Numbered from the stretch's first letter, positions 42,110 through 52,132 are shown. The stretch is 64,000 nt of DNA from Bartonella sp. AR 15-3 (GCF_002022445.1 NZ_MUYE01000001.1:1433501-1497500), one strand, 5' to 3'. Numbers and translations: made by a program. The notes: generated by a model not told the origin, from the letters alone.

Positions 42110-42873
42110 TTGGGTAATGAATTATAAAAAGGGAATGTATCTACGTGCTTTTATTATTGATTATTTAATTTATCATTTTAAATTCATAGTTTTGAGCTCA
42201 AGTAATACAATTTGATAAATGAATAGATTGCACAAAAGTAATTTGGGTAAAATTCAAAAATTCTCCCTATATCTATAAAAAGAAGAAACTTTCATGAACG
42301 TGATGTTACTTTATTATATTAAGCAGGATGCTTTCCATTTAGTAACTTATAAAGATCAGATAGCTGCCGTTGTTGGTGTTGTTAATACAATATGATTTTT
42401 AGGAAAAAGCTTTACACCACAAATTACGATACTTATGTTTTTTTGCTAATCTTGATGATTTTTTTCCTAAATGCGTTGGGGAAATAACTCTCGTTTTTAT
42501 ATGGGTGGTGATTGTAAGTGCTATTCTGTATACTTTTAAAAAACATAAAATTGAACAAATTCTTTACTTGGTAGTATAAAACAACATACAGAGGGGATGG
42601 TTAAATGTTCTGGGACGTCGATAGCTTATGCCAAGTATTTGTAAAAATGAAAAAAATGTGATTTTTATAAAACTGAGCCAATAATATTAGCAACAGGTAT
42701 TCTTTATATTTCATTAATAATATCTTTTATAACAGGTAAATAAAAATGGTTGATGGATTTAGAATGCTTTTACACTAAGTTGTTCCTTATTTAAAACAGT
42801 CGTTTGGAATGAAATCTTTGATAACAAAGAAAGAGCGGAAAGCGATTGTAGAAAGCGTGTGTGAAGATAAATT
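42110..42873. other. Gene-poor stretch between maf and coaE, probable decayed DNA
   Basis: No intact gene is visible. Plus-strand pieces such as YYIKQDAFHLVTYKDQIAAVVGVVNTI (about 42308-42392) and PIILATGILYISLIISFITGK (about 42678-42740) are interrupted by stops and look like fragments of a membrane protein, which I could not identify. From memory, aroE commonly sits between maf and coaE in related Rhizobiales, but I found no recognisable aroE remnant here. Confidence 0.4.
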
Positions 42874-43476
42874 ATGAAAATTATAGGACTAACTGGATCA
42901 ATAGCAATGGGAAAATCAACAGCGGCTGATTTTTTTAAACAAGCAGGTGTTCCTGTTTTCAGTGCAGATGAAGCTGTACACAAACTTTACAGCAGTGAAC
43001 TAACGGTGTCTCTTATAGAACGCGCTTTTCCTGGTGTTACTGAAAACAATCTGGTTAATCGTATGAAACTTTCTGACATTTTAGTCAACAACAGTAAAAA
43101 ATTAAAGATTTTAGAAAAAATAATTCATCCTTTGGTACAAAAAAAAGAAGAGGAGTTTATTAACATAGCACGTCAGCAGAAAAAAAAATTAGTTGTTCTT
43201 GATATTCCTCTTCTTTTTGAAACAAAGAGTGAAAATCGTGTTAATAGCATAGTCGTTGTATCTTCTCCACCAGAAATACAAAAGGCACGTGCGATGAACA
43301 GACCGAATATGAACGAAGAAAAATTTTCAATTATTAATACTAGACAAGTATCTGATAAACAAAAACGAAAATGTGCTGATTTTGTTATTAATACGGGGAA
43401 AGATTTGGAAGATACTCGTCAACAAGTTTTACAGGTGATAAAAAGCCTATTAAAAGATGCTTCTAAAGAGAGTTAA
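42874..43476 (+). CDS. coaE: Dephospho-CoA kinase
   Basis: A 200-residue P-loop kinase with GSIAMGKS (residues 8-15), VFSADEAVH and VLDIPLLFET followed by RAMNRPNM. It performs the last step of coenzyme A synthesis. It is 3 nt upstream of dnaQ, and the two are surely co-transcribed. Length is normal. Confidence 0.95.
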   Translation: MKIIGLTGSIAMGKSTAADFFKQAGVPVFSADEAVHKLYSSELTVSLIERAFPGVTENNLVNRMKLSDILVNNSKKLKILEKIIHPLVQKKEEEFINIARQQKKKLVVLDIPLLFETKSENRVNSIVVVSSPPEIQKARAMNRPNMNEEKFSIINTRQVSDKQKRKCADFVINTGKDLEDTRQQVLQVIKSLLKDASKES

Positions 43477-43479
43477 AGA

Positions 43480-44187
43480 ATGCGTGAGATTATTTTTGAT
43501 ACTGAAACAACAGGATTAAATAAAGAAAGTGATCGCATAATTGAAATAGGTTGTATAGAAATGATCAACCGTTATCTTACAGGACGCAGATTCCATGTTT
43601 ATTTAAATCCACAAGGAGTTGTTATTCCTGATGAAGTTATCGCTATTCATGGATTAACCAATGAACACTTAAAAGATGAAAAAAATTTTGAAGATATTGT
43701 CGATGCGCTTTTGGATTTTATTGATAATGCAACAATCGTTGCTCATAATGCAAATTTTGATATCGGTTTTCTTAACGCAGAATTAGGACGGGTTAATAAA
43801 CCTCTTGTCAGTAGTGATAATGTCATTGATACATTATCCATAGCACGACGCAGATTTCCTATGGGGCCTAACTCCCTTGATGTTTTATGTAAACGTTTTG
43901 GAATTGATAATAGTCATCGTGTACTTCATGGGGCTCTACTTGATGCAGAAATTCTTGCCGATGTATATATCGAGTTAATTGGTGGGAAACAAGGAATATT
44001 TAGTTTTGATAATTATGAAAATTTTGATGTTATGAATGTTCAAGATAGCAAAAATGTTTTTTATACAGTCAAAATGCGCTCCCAGGCTTTGCCTCAAAGA
44101 TTAAGTAAACAGGAAAAAAATATGCATGCTAATTTAATCAAAAAGATAGGTGATAAGGCTTTGTGGAATCGCTTCGAAATCACTTAA
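43480..44187 (+). CDS. dnaQ: DNA polymerase III epsilon subunit (proofreading exonuclease)
   Basis: A 235-residue DEDDh exonuclease with D7-T-E9 (FDTETTGL), HNANFDIGFL and HGALLDAEILADVY. It proofreads for the replicative polymerase. A beta-clamp-binding-like stretch is not obvious. It follows coaE and precedes a minus-strand small RNA gene whose terminator lies antisense to the 3' trailer. Confidence 0.95.
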   Translation: MREIIFDTETTGLNKESDRIIEIGCIEMINRYLTGRRFHVYLNPQGVVIPDEVIAIHGLTNEHLKDEKNFEDIVDALLDFIDNATIVAHNANFDIGFLNAELGRVNKPLVSSDNVIDTLSIARRRFPMGPNSLDVLCKRFGIDNSHRVLHGALLDAEILADVYIELIGGKQGIFSFDNYENFDVMNVQDSKNVFYTVKMRSQALPQRLSKQEKNMHANLIKKIGDKALWNRFEIT

Positions 44188-44224
44188 ATAAAAGCTGTTC
44201 TGCGTTTTTGTCAGAAAATTTCTC

Positions 44225-44309
44225 AAAAAATACGGCCGTTGTGGGGAGGGGAACACCACAACGGCCTCATCGCTACATTGTACCTCAGCTATCATAGGAG
44301 GAACAAAAT
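44225..44309 (-). ncRNA. Probable AbcR/alpha-r15-like small RNA with anti-Shine-Dalgarno motifs
   Basis: On the minus strand a TATAAT box (44316-44321) is followed by about 85 nt ending in a perfect 11-bp hairpin (44234-44244 with 44256-44266) and a run of six T (44225-44230), an intrinsic terminator. The terminator loop is TGTTCCCCTCC, and a second CCTCCT motif lies at 44296-44301. Both can pair with ribosome binding sites. AbcR small RNAs of rhizobia lie next to polA, as this one does. The 5' end and the family name are inferred. Confidence 0.65.
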
Positions 44310-44494
44310 AAAGCTATTATATCCTGTAACAGCAAAGAAAAGCTCTAGGTACTGAACATAAAATGCAACGATATCCTAAATCTATGACAATAAAAAATGG
44401 CTTTTTAGAGGCAAAACCAGTGAATTTTAAAATAGGATCAATAAAAACATAAAAGTATATTTTATTTGTATGAAAAGGGAGAGAGAAAATCGTT

Positions 44495-47401
44495 ATGAAA
44501 GAAAATGATCACCTTTTTTTAGTTGATGGATCAGGCTATATTTTTCGTGCTTATCATGCTCTACCACCTTTAAAACGCAAAAAGGATGGGCTTCCTGTAG
44601 GAGCCGTAGCTGGTTTTTGTAATATGCTATGGAAATTACTCTGTGATGCTCGTAATACCGCTATTGGTATTGTCCCAACTCATATTGCTATCATTTTTGA
44701 TTATTCATCTAACACTTTTCGTAAGCAAATTTATCCTCAATATAAAGCCAATCGGACAGCACCTCCAGAGGATCTTATTCCTCAGTTTGCACTAATTCGA
44801 CAAGCAACAGAAGCTTTTAATTTACCTTGTATCGAAAAAGAAGGATTTGAAGCAGATGATTTAATTGCTACCTATGCGCAATTAGCGACACAGGTTGGAG
44901 CAAAAACAACTATTATTTCTTCTGATAAAGATTTGATGCAATTAGTAAACACGCATGTGTCTTTATATGACAGCATGAAAGATAAGCATATAGGTATCTC
45001 TGAAGTCATAGAAAAATGGGGTGTAATGCCTGAAAAAATGATTGATTTTCAGGCTTTAACTGGAGATCCAACAGATAATATACCAGGCATACCAGGTATT
45101 GGCCCCAAAATTGCAGCACAGTTATTAGATCAATTTGGTTCTCTTGATCTTTTACTACAACGTGTGACAGAAATTAAGCAAATAAAGCGGCGTGAAAATA
45201 TCCAAGCTTATAGTGAGCAAGCAAAAATTTCTCGTGAACTAGTTAAACTTAAAAAAGATGTTCCTATAGATAAAAATTTAGATCATTTTGTTTTGGAACC
45301 ACAGAACGGTCCGCGTTTGATCGCTTTTTTGAAAGCTATGGAGTTTACAGCACTAACACGTCGTGTAGCAAAAGAGACATCATGTAATGCTGCGGTTATT
45401 GATGCGTTAGAGATAGATATTGAGTGGAAAAAAATTACGTGCGAGCCTGATTTGAGAGCCAAGGAAGATGATACAGCCTTATTTCACGACTTTTCTGATA
45501 ATTCTCCACAGAATTTAGCACAAAAACGCAAAGATCAAGTTCTCATTCAAAAAATTGTAAGAGGTGCTTATAAGACTATTCTTGATGAGGAAACTTTAAA
45601 AGAATGGCTGCTAGAAGCAAAAGAACAAGGTTATTTTTCTTTTGATACTGAAACAACTTCTCTCGATCCTATGCAGGCAAAACTTATTGGTTTTTCATTG
45701 GCCTTACAGCCTGGGAAAGCAGCCTATATTCCGCTTGAACATGTTGCAGGAGAGGATGATCTTTGGGGAGATAGGCGTATTGTTCAACAAATTGAGACAC
45801 AAAAAGCTTTAGCACTTTTAAAGCCTATACTGGAAAACCAAGCCATATTAAAAATTGGCCAAAATATAAAATATGACTGGTTAGTGATGAAACAATACAA
45901 TATTGTAATGCGTTCTTTTGACGATACAATGCTTTTATCTTATGCTTTAGAGGCTGGAATTTCAACACATGGTATGGATATTTTATCTGAACGTTGGCTT
46001 GGGCATAAATCGATCACCTATAAAGATTTGACTTATAATGGAAGAAAAGTAAACTCTTTTGCCCAAATAGATTTGAAACAAGCAACTCTATATGCAGCAG
46101 AAGATGCTGATATAACGCTTCGTCTATGGCAAGTATTAAAACCACAGCTTGTTGCGCAAAGGATGACAAAAATTTATGAACGTCTTGATCGTCCATTAAT
46201 AGAAATTCTCGCAAGAATGGAAGAACGTGGAATTCTTGTTGATCGACAGATTTTATCACGCCTTTCAGGAGAGTTGGCACAGGCTGCTTTAAATTTAGAA
46301 GAGGAAATTTATCAGCTCGTTGGTGAAAAGTTTAATATTGCTTCACCAAAGCAACTAGGAGATATCCTTTTTGGTAAAATAGGCTTACCTGGTGGTTCTA
46401 AGACGAAAAATGGCCAATGGTCAACATCAGCACAAACTTTAGAAGAGTTAGCTGCTGAAGGCCATATTTTACCAAGAAAAATTGTTAATTGGCGTCAACT
46501 TACAAAACTAAAATCTACCTATACAGATGCTTTACCTTCTTATATTTTGCCTAAAACTGGTCGTGTTCACACAAATTATTCTCTAGCAACAACATCGACA
46601 GGACGATTGTCATCATCAGAACCTAATCTGCAGAATATTCCAGTACGAACTGCTGAGGGACGAAAAATCCGGACAGCTTTTATTGCTTCAAAAGGATATT
46701 TACTGTTATCAGCTGATTATAGTCAGATTGAATTACGTGTCCTTGCACATTTTGCTGATATAACGGCATTAAAAGAAGCATTTGCACAAGGTCAGGATAT
46801 TCATGCTATGACTGCAGCTCAAATGTTTGGAGTTGCGGTTGAAGGAATGTCATCAGAGATACGTCGGCGTGCAAAAGCCATTAATTTTGGTATTATTTAT
46901 GGAATTTCGCCCTTTGGATTAGCGAACCAATTAGGAATTTCGCGCAAGGAAGCTAGCCATTATATTCAGCTATATTTTGAAAGATTTCCGGGAATAAAGG
47001 ATTATATGGAAAAAACAAAAATGTTTGCACGTCATCATGGTTATGTAGAGACCATTTTTGGACGTCGTATCCACTGTCCTGAAATAAAAGCAGTTAATCC
47101 ACAAGTTCGTGCCTTTAATGAGCGAGCTGCTATCAATGCACCAATCCAGGGATCAGCAGCAGACATTATTCGTCGTGCTATGATTCAAATGGAAAATGCT
47201 TTAGAAAAAGAAAAATTATCAGCTAAAATGTTATTACAAGTACATGACGAGCTCATTTTCGAAGTACCTAAATCCGAAAGTACAAAAACTGCGATTCTCG
47301 TTAGAAAAGTTATGGAAAATGCTACAATGCCTGCATTATCTTTATCTGTACCGCTTGAAGTAAAAGTTATAACAGCTCAAAATTGGGACGAAGCACATTA
47401 A
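44495..47401 (+). CDS. polA: DNA polymerase I
   Basis: A 968-residue family A polymerase. The N-terminal 5'-3' exonuclease domain runs to about residue 300. The 3'-5' exonuclease retains FDTETTSLDP and the YAAEDADIT block, so proofreading is probably active. The polymerase domain has DYSQIELRVLAH, KAINFGIIYG and VHDELIFEV. Its stop overlaps the convergent downstream gene by 4 nt. Confidence 0.97.
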   Translation: MKENDHLFLVDGSGYIFRAYHALPPLKRKKDGLPVGAVAGFCNMLWKLLCDARNTAIGIVPTHIAIIFDYSSNTFRKQIYPQYKANRTAPPEDLIPQFALIRQATEAFNLPCIEKEGFEADDLIATYAQLATQVGAKTTIISSDKDLMQLVNTHVSLYDSMKDKHIGISEVIEKWGVMPEKMIDFQALTGDPTDNIPGIPGIGPKIAAQLLDQFGSLDLLLQRVTEIKQIKRRENIQAYSEQAKISRELVKLKKDVPIDKNLDHFVLEPQNGPRLIAFLKAMEFTALTRRVAKETSCNAAVIDALEIDIEWKKITCEPDLRAKEDDTALFHDFSDNSPQNLAQKRKDQVLIQKIVRGAYKTILDEETLKEWLLEAKEQGYFSFDTETTSLDPMQAKLIGFSLALQPGKAAYIPLEHVAGEDDLWGDRRIVQQIETQKALALLKPILENQAILKIGQNIKYDWLVMKQYNIVMRSFDDTMLLSYALEAGISTHGMDILSERWLGHKSITYKDLTYNGRKVNSFAQIDLKQATLYAAEDADITLRLWQVLKPQLVAQRMTKIYERLDRPLIEILARMEERGILVDRQILSRLSGELAQAALNLEEEIYQLVGEKFNIASPKQLGDILFGKIGLPGGSKTKNGQWSTSAQTLEELAAEGHILPRKIVNWRQLTKLKSTYTDALPSYILPKTGRVHTNYSLATTSTGRLSSSEPNLQNIPVRTAEGRKIRTAFIASKGYLLLSADYSQIELRVLAHFADITALKEAFAQGQDIHAMTAAQMFGVAVEGMSSEIRRRAKAINFGIIYGISPFGLANQLGISRKEASHYIQLYFERFPGIKDYMEKTKMFARHHGYVETIFGRRIHCPEIKAVNPQVRAFNERAAINAPIQGSAADIIRRAMIQMENALEKEKLSAKMLLQVHDELIFEVPKSESTKTAILVRKVMENATMPALSLSVPLEVKVITAQNWDEAH

Positions 47402-48231
47402 TTTGTTTCATTTATTTTATGTTTAAGAGTAGCCATTGCTTTTGAAAGGTTAAGATATGCTTTGATAGGCAAGTGATCAGAGGCAATACGCGCGAGTGGT
47501 GAATAATGGTTTTCAACATTTATTATTAATTGATGAGGAAAAGCAAAAATTCTATCAAGAGCTAAAAAAGGAAAGGGAGAAGGAAAGCTTGGTACGCTAC
47601 CAAATGTGATATCAAAGTAAGGGAAAAAAAAGTTTAATGATGAACTTTTACCTTTACGCCATTCATTTAAGTCACCAACAAGAAGTGTAGGCATAACAGA
47701 ATATTTTTTAAGAAGTGCAAGAAGCATTTTTACTTGCTTATTACGAGAATGGCGGAACAAACCAAAGTGGGCTGCTATAACACGAATAAAACCTGATTTC
47801 ATTTTTAATTCTACAATTATAGCACCACGGGGTTCAAAACCAGGTAAAGTGATTTGTGAGATATTATGTATACGTCCTTGGCGCAAAAAAAGAGCATTGC
47901 CGTGCCAGCCATGGCCGTTTGGTGACATAGTTTTTAGAGGGACTGGAATTAATCCTGTTTCAGCTTTTAAGAGTTGAAGATCAATCAAACCTGTGCGTTT
48001 TCCAAAACGCCTATCCGCTTCTTGAAGAGCAAGAATGTCTGCTTGTAATTCAGTAATAACACGTACAATACGAACAGGATTAAAAATTTTATCAACACCA
48101 ACACATTTATGGATATTATAAGAGGCTACAGTAAGATCATAGCTATCATTACGATTGGTTACATTTTTATGATAACCAGAGTGATTATAAGTTGTCCTTA
48201 GTGAAGGATTATGAAATTTTTTCTGGATCAA
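47398..48231 (-). CDS. Endonuclease/exonuclease/phosphatase family protein
   Basis: A protein of up to 277 residues with TVASYNIHKCVGVD, ALQEADRRFG, VIAAHFGLF, LLVGDLNEW and IASDHLPIKAYL: the metal-binding Asn, Glu, Asp and His residues of the EEP fold. Family members cut DNA, RNA or phospholipids; specificity is unknown. No ATG is available in frame. The start may be TTG at 48231 or lie further downstream; this is unresolved. It converges on polA with a 4-nt overlap. Confidence 0.8.
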   Translation of the reverse strand: MIQKKFHNPSLRTTYNHSGYHKNVTNRNDSYDLTVASYNIHKCVGVDKIFNPVRIVRVITELQADILALQEADRRFGKRTGLIDLQLLKAETGLIPVPLKTMSPNGHGWHGNALFLRQGRIHNISQITLPGFEPRGAIIVELKMKSGFIRVIAAHFGLFRHSRNKQVKMLLALLKKYSVMPTLLVGDLNEWRKGKSSSLNFFFPYFDITFGSVPSFPSPFPFLALDRIFAFPHQLIINVENHYSPLARIASDHLPIKAYLNLSKAMATLKHKINETN

Positions 48232-48324
48232 TATAAAAAGCCAATAAAATTCTAGTTTTTTGTTATTTTCTAATATTTAATCATGTTAATGTGTTTAAAG
48301 ACAGCATTTAGTATTAAAGATAAA

Positions 48325-48354
48325 AAGCCTTGCTTTCCAAAGAAAGCAAGGCTT
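48325..48354 (-). terminator. Intrinsic terminator of the Bax-inhibitor-1-like gene
   Basis: A perfect 13-bp stem (48325-48337 with 48342-48354) and 4-nt loop, followed on the minus strand by TTTTATC, lies 18 nt after the stop of the gene at 48373. Confidence 0.88.
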
Positions 48355-48372
48355 CTAAATTAAATAGTTCTA

Positions 48373-49146
48373 TTAATCGCGGTTTGAACCAAGAAATTGC
48401 AACAAAAAAACAAACATATTAATGAAATCAAGATAAAGATTTAGCGCACCCATTATAATTTTACGGCCGCGAGTATCATATCCGTCTCCTTCATAATACA
48501 TCAACTTTATGTTTTGTGTATTGTAAGCTGTTAAACCAGCAAAAACGAGAACACCAATCACAGAGATCGCAAATTGCAAGGCACTTGATGCAAGAAAAAT
48601 GTTCACAATTGCAGCAAGCATTAAACCAACTAGACCCATAAACAAAAATGACCCTACAGCGGTGAGATCACGTTTTGTAGTATAACCGTATAGTGATAAA
48701 GAACCAAAAGCAGCAGAAGTAATAACAAATGTCTGTACGATACTTTCTGACGTATAACGCAGAATAATCGACGATAGCGAGAGTCCTACGAGAGTAGCGT
48801 AAGCAAAAAAGAGGCTCCGCGCCACACCAGTACTAAGCGCATTAATTTTAAAACTGAGAAATAATACAGCTACGAGCGGTGCAAACATAATAACATAAGA
48901 AAACGGTGACATATAAAACGTCACACCAAATGATGTTAAATAAACACTTCCATTAATTTGAGCTGCAGCTTGACTCATATTTGTTGTTGTAGCTAATGAG
49001 GCAATCGCGTAAGCGGCAACAGCTGTAACAAGCAAACCAATGGCCATTGTGTTATAGACGCCTAGCATGTAATTGCGCAAGCCTTGATCAATTGATGCAT
49101 CGGCATGAGAAACAGATGCCGAACGTAAATTTTTAAAATCAGCCAT
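48373..49146 (-). CDS. Bax inhibitor-1/YccA family membrane protein
   Basis: A 257-residue protein with seven hydrophobic segments and a C-terminal conserved stretch (AFGSLSLYGYTTKRDLTAVGSF, GLTAYNTQNIKLMYY, ALNLYLDFINMFVFLLQFLG). The paired aspartates near the end that act as a calcium/pH sensor in bacterial BsYetJ may correspond to residues in LDFIN. Function in alphaproteobacteria is not settled; it could modulate ion leak or the FtsH protease. It has its own terminator and so is probably monocistronic. Confidence 0.9.
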   Translation of the reverse strand: MADFKNLRSASVSHADASIDQGLRNYMLGVYNTMAIGLLVTAVAAYAIASLATTTNMSQAAAQINGSVYLTSFGVTFYMSPFSYVIMFAPLVAVLFLSFKINALSTGVARSLFFAYATLVGLSLSSIILRYTSESIVQTFVITSAAFGSLSLYGYTTKRDLTAVGSFLFMGLVGLMLAAIVNIFLASSALQFAISVIGVLVFAGLTAYNTQNIKLMYYEGDGYDTRGRKIIMGALNLYLDFINMFVFLLQFLGSNRD

Positions 49147-49723
49147 AATATAAGTCCTTTAGCATATTTTCTGCAAGGCACTTAAGTTAAAAGAAGCTTA
49201 CACTCCTTTATGCTCTACAATATAAGCCTTTATTTATAAGGCAAATATAAATACTCTTAAGACCCTAACAGAATTCTAGCACACTTCTCTCTATTATGGG
49301 GATTTATTTGAAAATTACAAGAGTTTTTTGTTGGAAATAAAGTTTAAAATTAGTAGTGAAAGGTTATTTTTTTCTAAATTATTAAAATGAAGTGTAATGT
49401 GCTTGATGTAAAAAACGGTATCATGACAATAATACAGATTTTGTCAGTTTTAATGGTTAAAGAAAAATAAAATGGATACTCAAAGAAATATAATATGGTT
49501 GATGTTTTCTATACACTTGTAAAATGAAAAAAGTGAATACACTGCGCTTCATAAGAGGCAAGAACGCTTTTGAATTCTTTTTCTTTTGAGTAAGCTCTAT
49601 TAATTTTTTATAATTAGTTATAAAGATGATTTCTGTGAGCGTTAATCTTTAGTTTTAGAATTTGTAAATAGTTTTTATCTATATCCTAGAATCATAAAAA
49701 ACTTAACAGATTTAGGAGAAAGT

Positions 49724-49825
49724 ATGACCTTTCTATTTACTTCTGTTTATGCACTAACACTGAAAAACACTTTTTTCTCACGTTGTTATAGTCCCATAGA
49801 AAAAAGTCAGAAACTAATAATGTAG
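49724..49825 (+). CDS. Putative 33-residue small ORF with strong ribosome binding site
   Basis: ATG at 49724 follows AGGAGAAAGT with ideal spacing, and the frame runs to TAG at 49823-49825 (MTFLFTSVYALTLKNTFF...). It lies in a 0.7-kb gap between the Bax-inhibitor-like gene and lspA, where nothing else is recognisable. No homologue comes to mind. It may be a decayed gene start or a small protein; evidence is only the ribosome binding site. Confidence 0.3.
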   Translation: MTFLFTSVYALTLKNTFFSRCYSPIEKSQKLIM

Positions 49826-49848
49826 AATTTGAAAAAATCTGATTTTCT

Positions 49849-50352
49849 TTATTCAAGAGGTGTGTTGTTAGAATAACATTTTTTTTTAGTCCGTATACAA
49901 AATTCGTCAATTAAAACAGCAACAACACCAAGCGTGATAAAAGCATCAGCAAGGTTGAAAACAGCAAAAGAAAAGATATCACTAATATGAAATAGTAGGT
50001 AATCTATGACATAATGAAAACGAATGCGGTCAATGAGATTACCAACCGCTCCACCAATGATAAAGGTAATACCAAAATGCGATAAAAATTTGTCATTTTC
50101 AGTATTTTTCCACAACCATAAAAGAAAAACAATAATAAGGAGCGTAAGAGCAACAATCCCCCAATGAGGATACGAAGAAAGAAATGAAAATGCAATGCCA
50201 GAATTTCGGACATGATAGAGAGAAATAAAAGAAAAAATCGGTATTTCTTCTCCTAATTGTAGGGTATGTATAATCCAATATTTGATTGCCTGATCAAATC
50301 CTACTGTAAAGATTAAGGTGAAAAAAAGAAAGAGCAATGACTTGCGTGTCAT
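49849..50352 (-). CDS. lspA: Lipoprotein signal peptidase
   Basis: From the ATG at 50352 (AAGGATC upstream) the 167-residue protein has four helices and the two catalytic aspartates: D108 in GNLIDRI and D136 in NLADAFITLG. It cleaves the signal peptide before the lipidated cysteine of prolipoproteins, such as the Omp19-like and YafK-like proteins in this window. It overlaps the TrmH-family gene by 4 nt. Confidence 0.95.
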   Translation of the reverse strand: MTRKSLLFLFFTLIFTVGFDQAIKYWIIHTLQLGEEIPIFSFISLYHVRNSGIAFSFLSSYPHWGIVALTLLIIVFLLWLWKNTENDKFLSHFGITFIIGGAVGNLIDRIRFHYVIDYLLFHISDIFSFAVFNLADAFITLGVVAVLIDEFCIRTKKKCYSNNTPLE

Positions 50353-51197
50353 TTTTGATCCTTGCATGATTCAAAAGTTAAGTAAGAACGGCGAATTTCA
50401 TAGAGCATAATAGCTGTTGCTACTGCTAAATTAAGTGAATCTGCATGTCCACATTGTGGGATACGCGCAAGATTATTACAGTGATTTACGAGAACATCCG
50501 ATAAACCTTGTTGTTCATTTCCCATTAAAAGTATAATCGGACCATTTTTAAAATCAATTGTGCGGTAATCGACAGGTCCTTTAAGGTGCGTACCAACAAT
50601 CATACCTCTAAAATGGGTAGACCAATTTAGAAAAGTACTTTCATTACAACGATAAAGTGGGATGGAAAATATAGATCCCATTGTTGCACGTACTGTTTCT
50701 GGTGAAAAAGGATCTGTTGTTTCTCCAATCAAAACAATTCCTTTTACTCCTGCTGCGTCAGCAGTACGGATGATAGTTCCAAGATTTCCAGGATCACGCA
50801 CACGATCAAGTGCGATATAGACATCATCGACTCGTCTGATTATTTTTTCAATAGAGTGCCATTGTTGCTTAAAAATACCAACAACTGTTTGCGGATTGTC
50901 ACGGTGGGTAATGGATTCTAGAACCTTTTGTGAGACTTTAATTACAGAACCACCATTGGCTATAGTGTTTGCAGCGGTGTTTTCAATGATGGAATTACGC
51001 AGTGAATTTCTAGAAACGATAAGTGTGTGAATTGTCCAACCAAGATTGAAAGCATCAATGACTAGTTTTAGTCCTTCTGCCATGAAAATACCTTCTCGAT
51101 TGCGATTTTTCTTTTTGTTTAGCGCTTTAAGATCTTTAATGATAGGATTGCTAAGGGATGTAATTTCTTTAACTTTGCCGATTTTTTGTTTACACAT
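50349..51197 (-). CDS. TrmH (SpoU) family RNA 2'-O-methyltransferase
   Basis: The protein (282 residues from ATG 51197) has an N-terminal substrate-binding segment (ITSLSNPIIKDLKAL) and the knotted SpoU domain with ALDRVRDPGNLGTIIRTADAAG, GNEQQGLSDVL and IPQCGHADSLNLAVATAIMLYE. It methylates the 2'-OH of a nucleotide in rRNA or tRNA; the exact target is unknown. It starts two bases after the upstream methyltransferase and overlaps lspA, an operon conserved in Rhizobiales. Confidence 0.9.
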   Translation of the reverse strand: MCKQKIGKVKEITSLSNPIIKDLKALNKKKNRNREGIFMAEGLKLVIDAFNLGWTIHTLIVSRNSLRNSIIENTAANTIANGGSVIKVSQKVLESITHRDNPQTVVGIFKQQWHSIEKIIRRVDDVYIALDRVRDPGNLGTIIRTADAAGVKGIVLIGETTDPFSPETVRATMGSIFSIPLYRCNESTFLNWSTHFRGMIVGTHLKGPVDYRTIDFKNGPIILLMGNEQQGLSDVLVNHCNNLARIPQCGHADSLNLAVATAIMLYEIRRSYLTFESCKDQK

Positions 51198-51199
51198 GT

Positions 51200-52132
51200 T
51201 TAAGCAATCCAACGGCTAAAAAGAGAAGTAGAAAGAGCACGTCCAGCCGATTCTTCACGCAAAATCAATTCTCCTGATTCTATTGTACCACCAAGATTTG
51301 TAAATGCATCACGCATTAAAGTATGAAATGTATAAAAGGAAGCACGAATAGAATAAACTGTGAGAACGACGGCAAGTGGTTTGTTCGATAAAAGTTTGCG
51401 GCAGTTTTTAATCATGGTTGGTAAGTGATCAAACAATTGCCAAATTTCGTTATGAGGTCCGCGTCCATAAACAGGAGGATCGAGAAGAATCAAATCATAG
51501 CTTTTTTGACGGCGTAATTCACGTTCAACAAATTTTATTGCATCGTCGCATATCCAACGAATGGGACGATTTAATAATCCTGCTTTTTCTTGATTAGCTT
51601 TCGCCCAGATTATAGCCTTTTTGGAAGCATCAACATGGGTAACAATTGCACCTGAACGTGCCCCAATTAGAGAAGCAATGCCTGTATAGCCAAAGAGATT
51701 TAACAATTTGACAGGACGGTTTGTTTTAATAATTTGTTCTTCTAGTGAACGCCAATGAGCATCTTGTTCAGGAAAAACACCTACATGGCGAAAGGAAGTA
51801 AAACGTCCCAGAAAAGATAAACCATTCCAAGAAAGTGGCCATGTTTCACCAAGAGGCTTTTTAGGAAAATACCAGCGACCAATCCCTTCTTCATCTCGAT
51901 TACCTGTAAAAATTGCATCGACATTAGCCCAATTTTTTTGTGATAAAGCTGGTTGCCATAGCGCTTGATTTTCTGGTCGAATAATACGGTAGGAACCATA
52001 ACGCTCTAGTTTTTTTCGATTACCAGAATCAATTAAAGCATAATCTGTGCTCGTTTTTGTTTCTAAAATAAAAGGTAATTTCTCTCGTGGGTATACTTTA
52101 CTAGAGAGTGGTTGGAAACATTGTGCATGCAT
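51200..52132 (-). CDS. Class I SAM-dependent methyltransferase (RlmI/COG1092-like)
   Basis: A 310-residue Rossmann methyltransferase with LLNLFGYTGIASLIGA (SAM motif I), a VDASK acidic loop and LLDPPVYGRGP (motif IV, catalytic region). It resembles COG1092 23S rRNA cytosine methyltransferases but lacks an obvious N-terminal PUA domain, so it may modify rRNA at an unknown position. It is the first gene of the run to lspA. Confidence 0.82.
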   Translation of the reverse strand: MHAQCFQPLSSKVYPREKLPFILETKTSTDYALIDSGNRKKLERYGSYRIIRPENQALWQPALSQKNWANVDAIFTGNRDEEGIGRWYFPKKPLGETWPLSWNGLSFLGRFTSFRHVGVFPEQDAHWRSLEEQIIKTNRPVKLLNLFGYTGIASLIGARSGAIVTHVDASKKAIIWAKANQEKAGLLNRPIRWICDDAIKFVERELRRQKSYDLILLDPPVYGRGPHNEIWQLFDHLPTMIKNCRKLLSNKPLAVVLTVYSIRASFYTFHTLMRDAFTNLGGTIESGELILREESAGRALSTSLFSRWIA

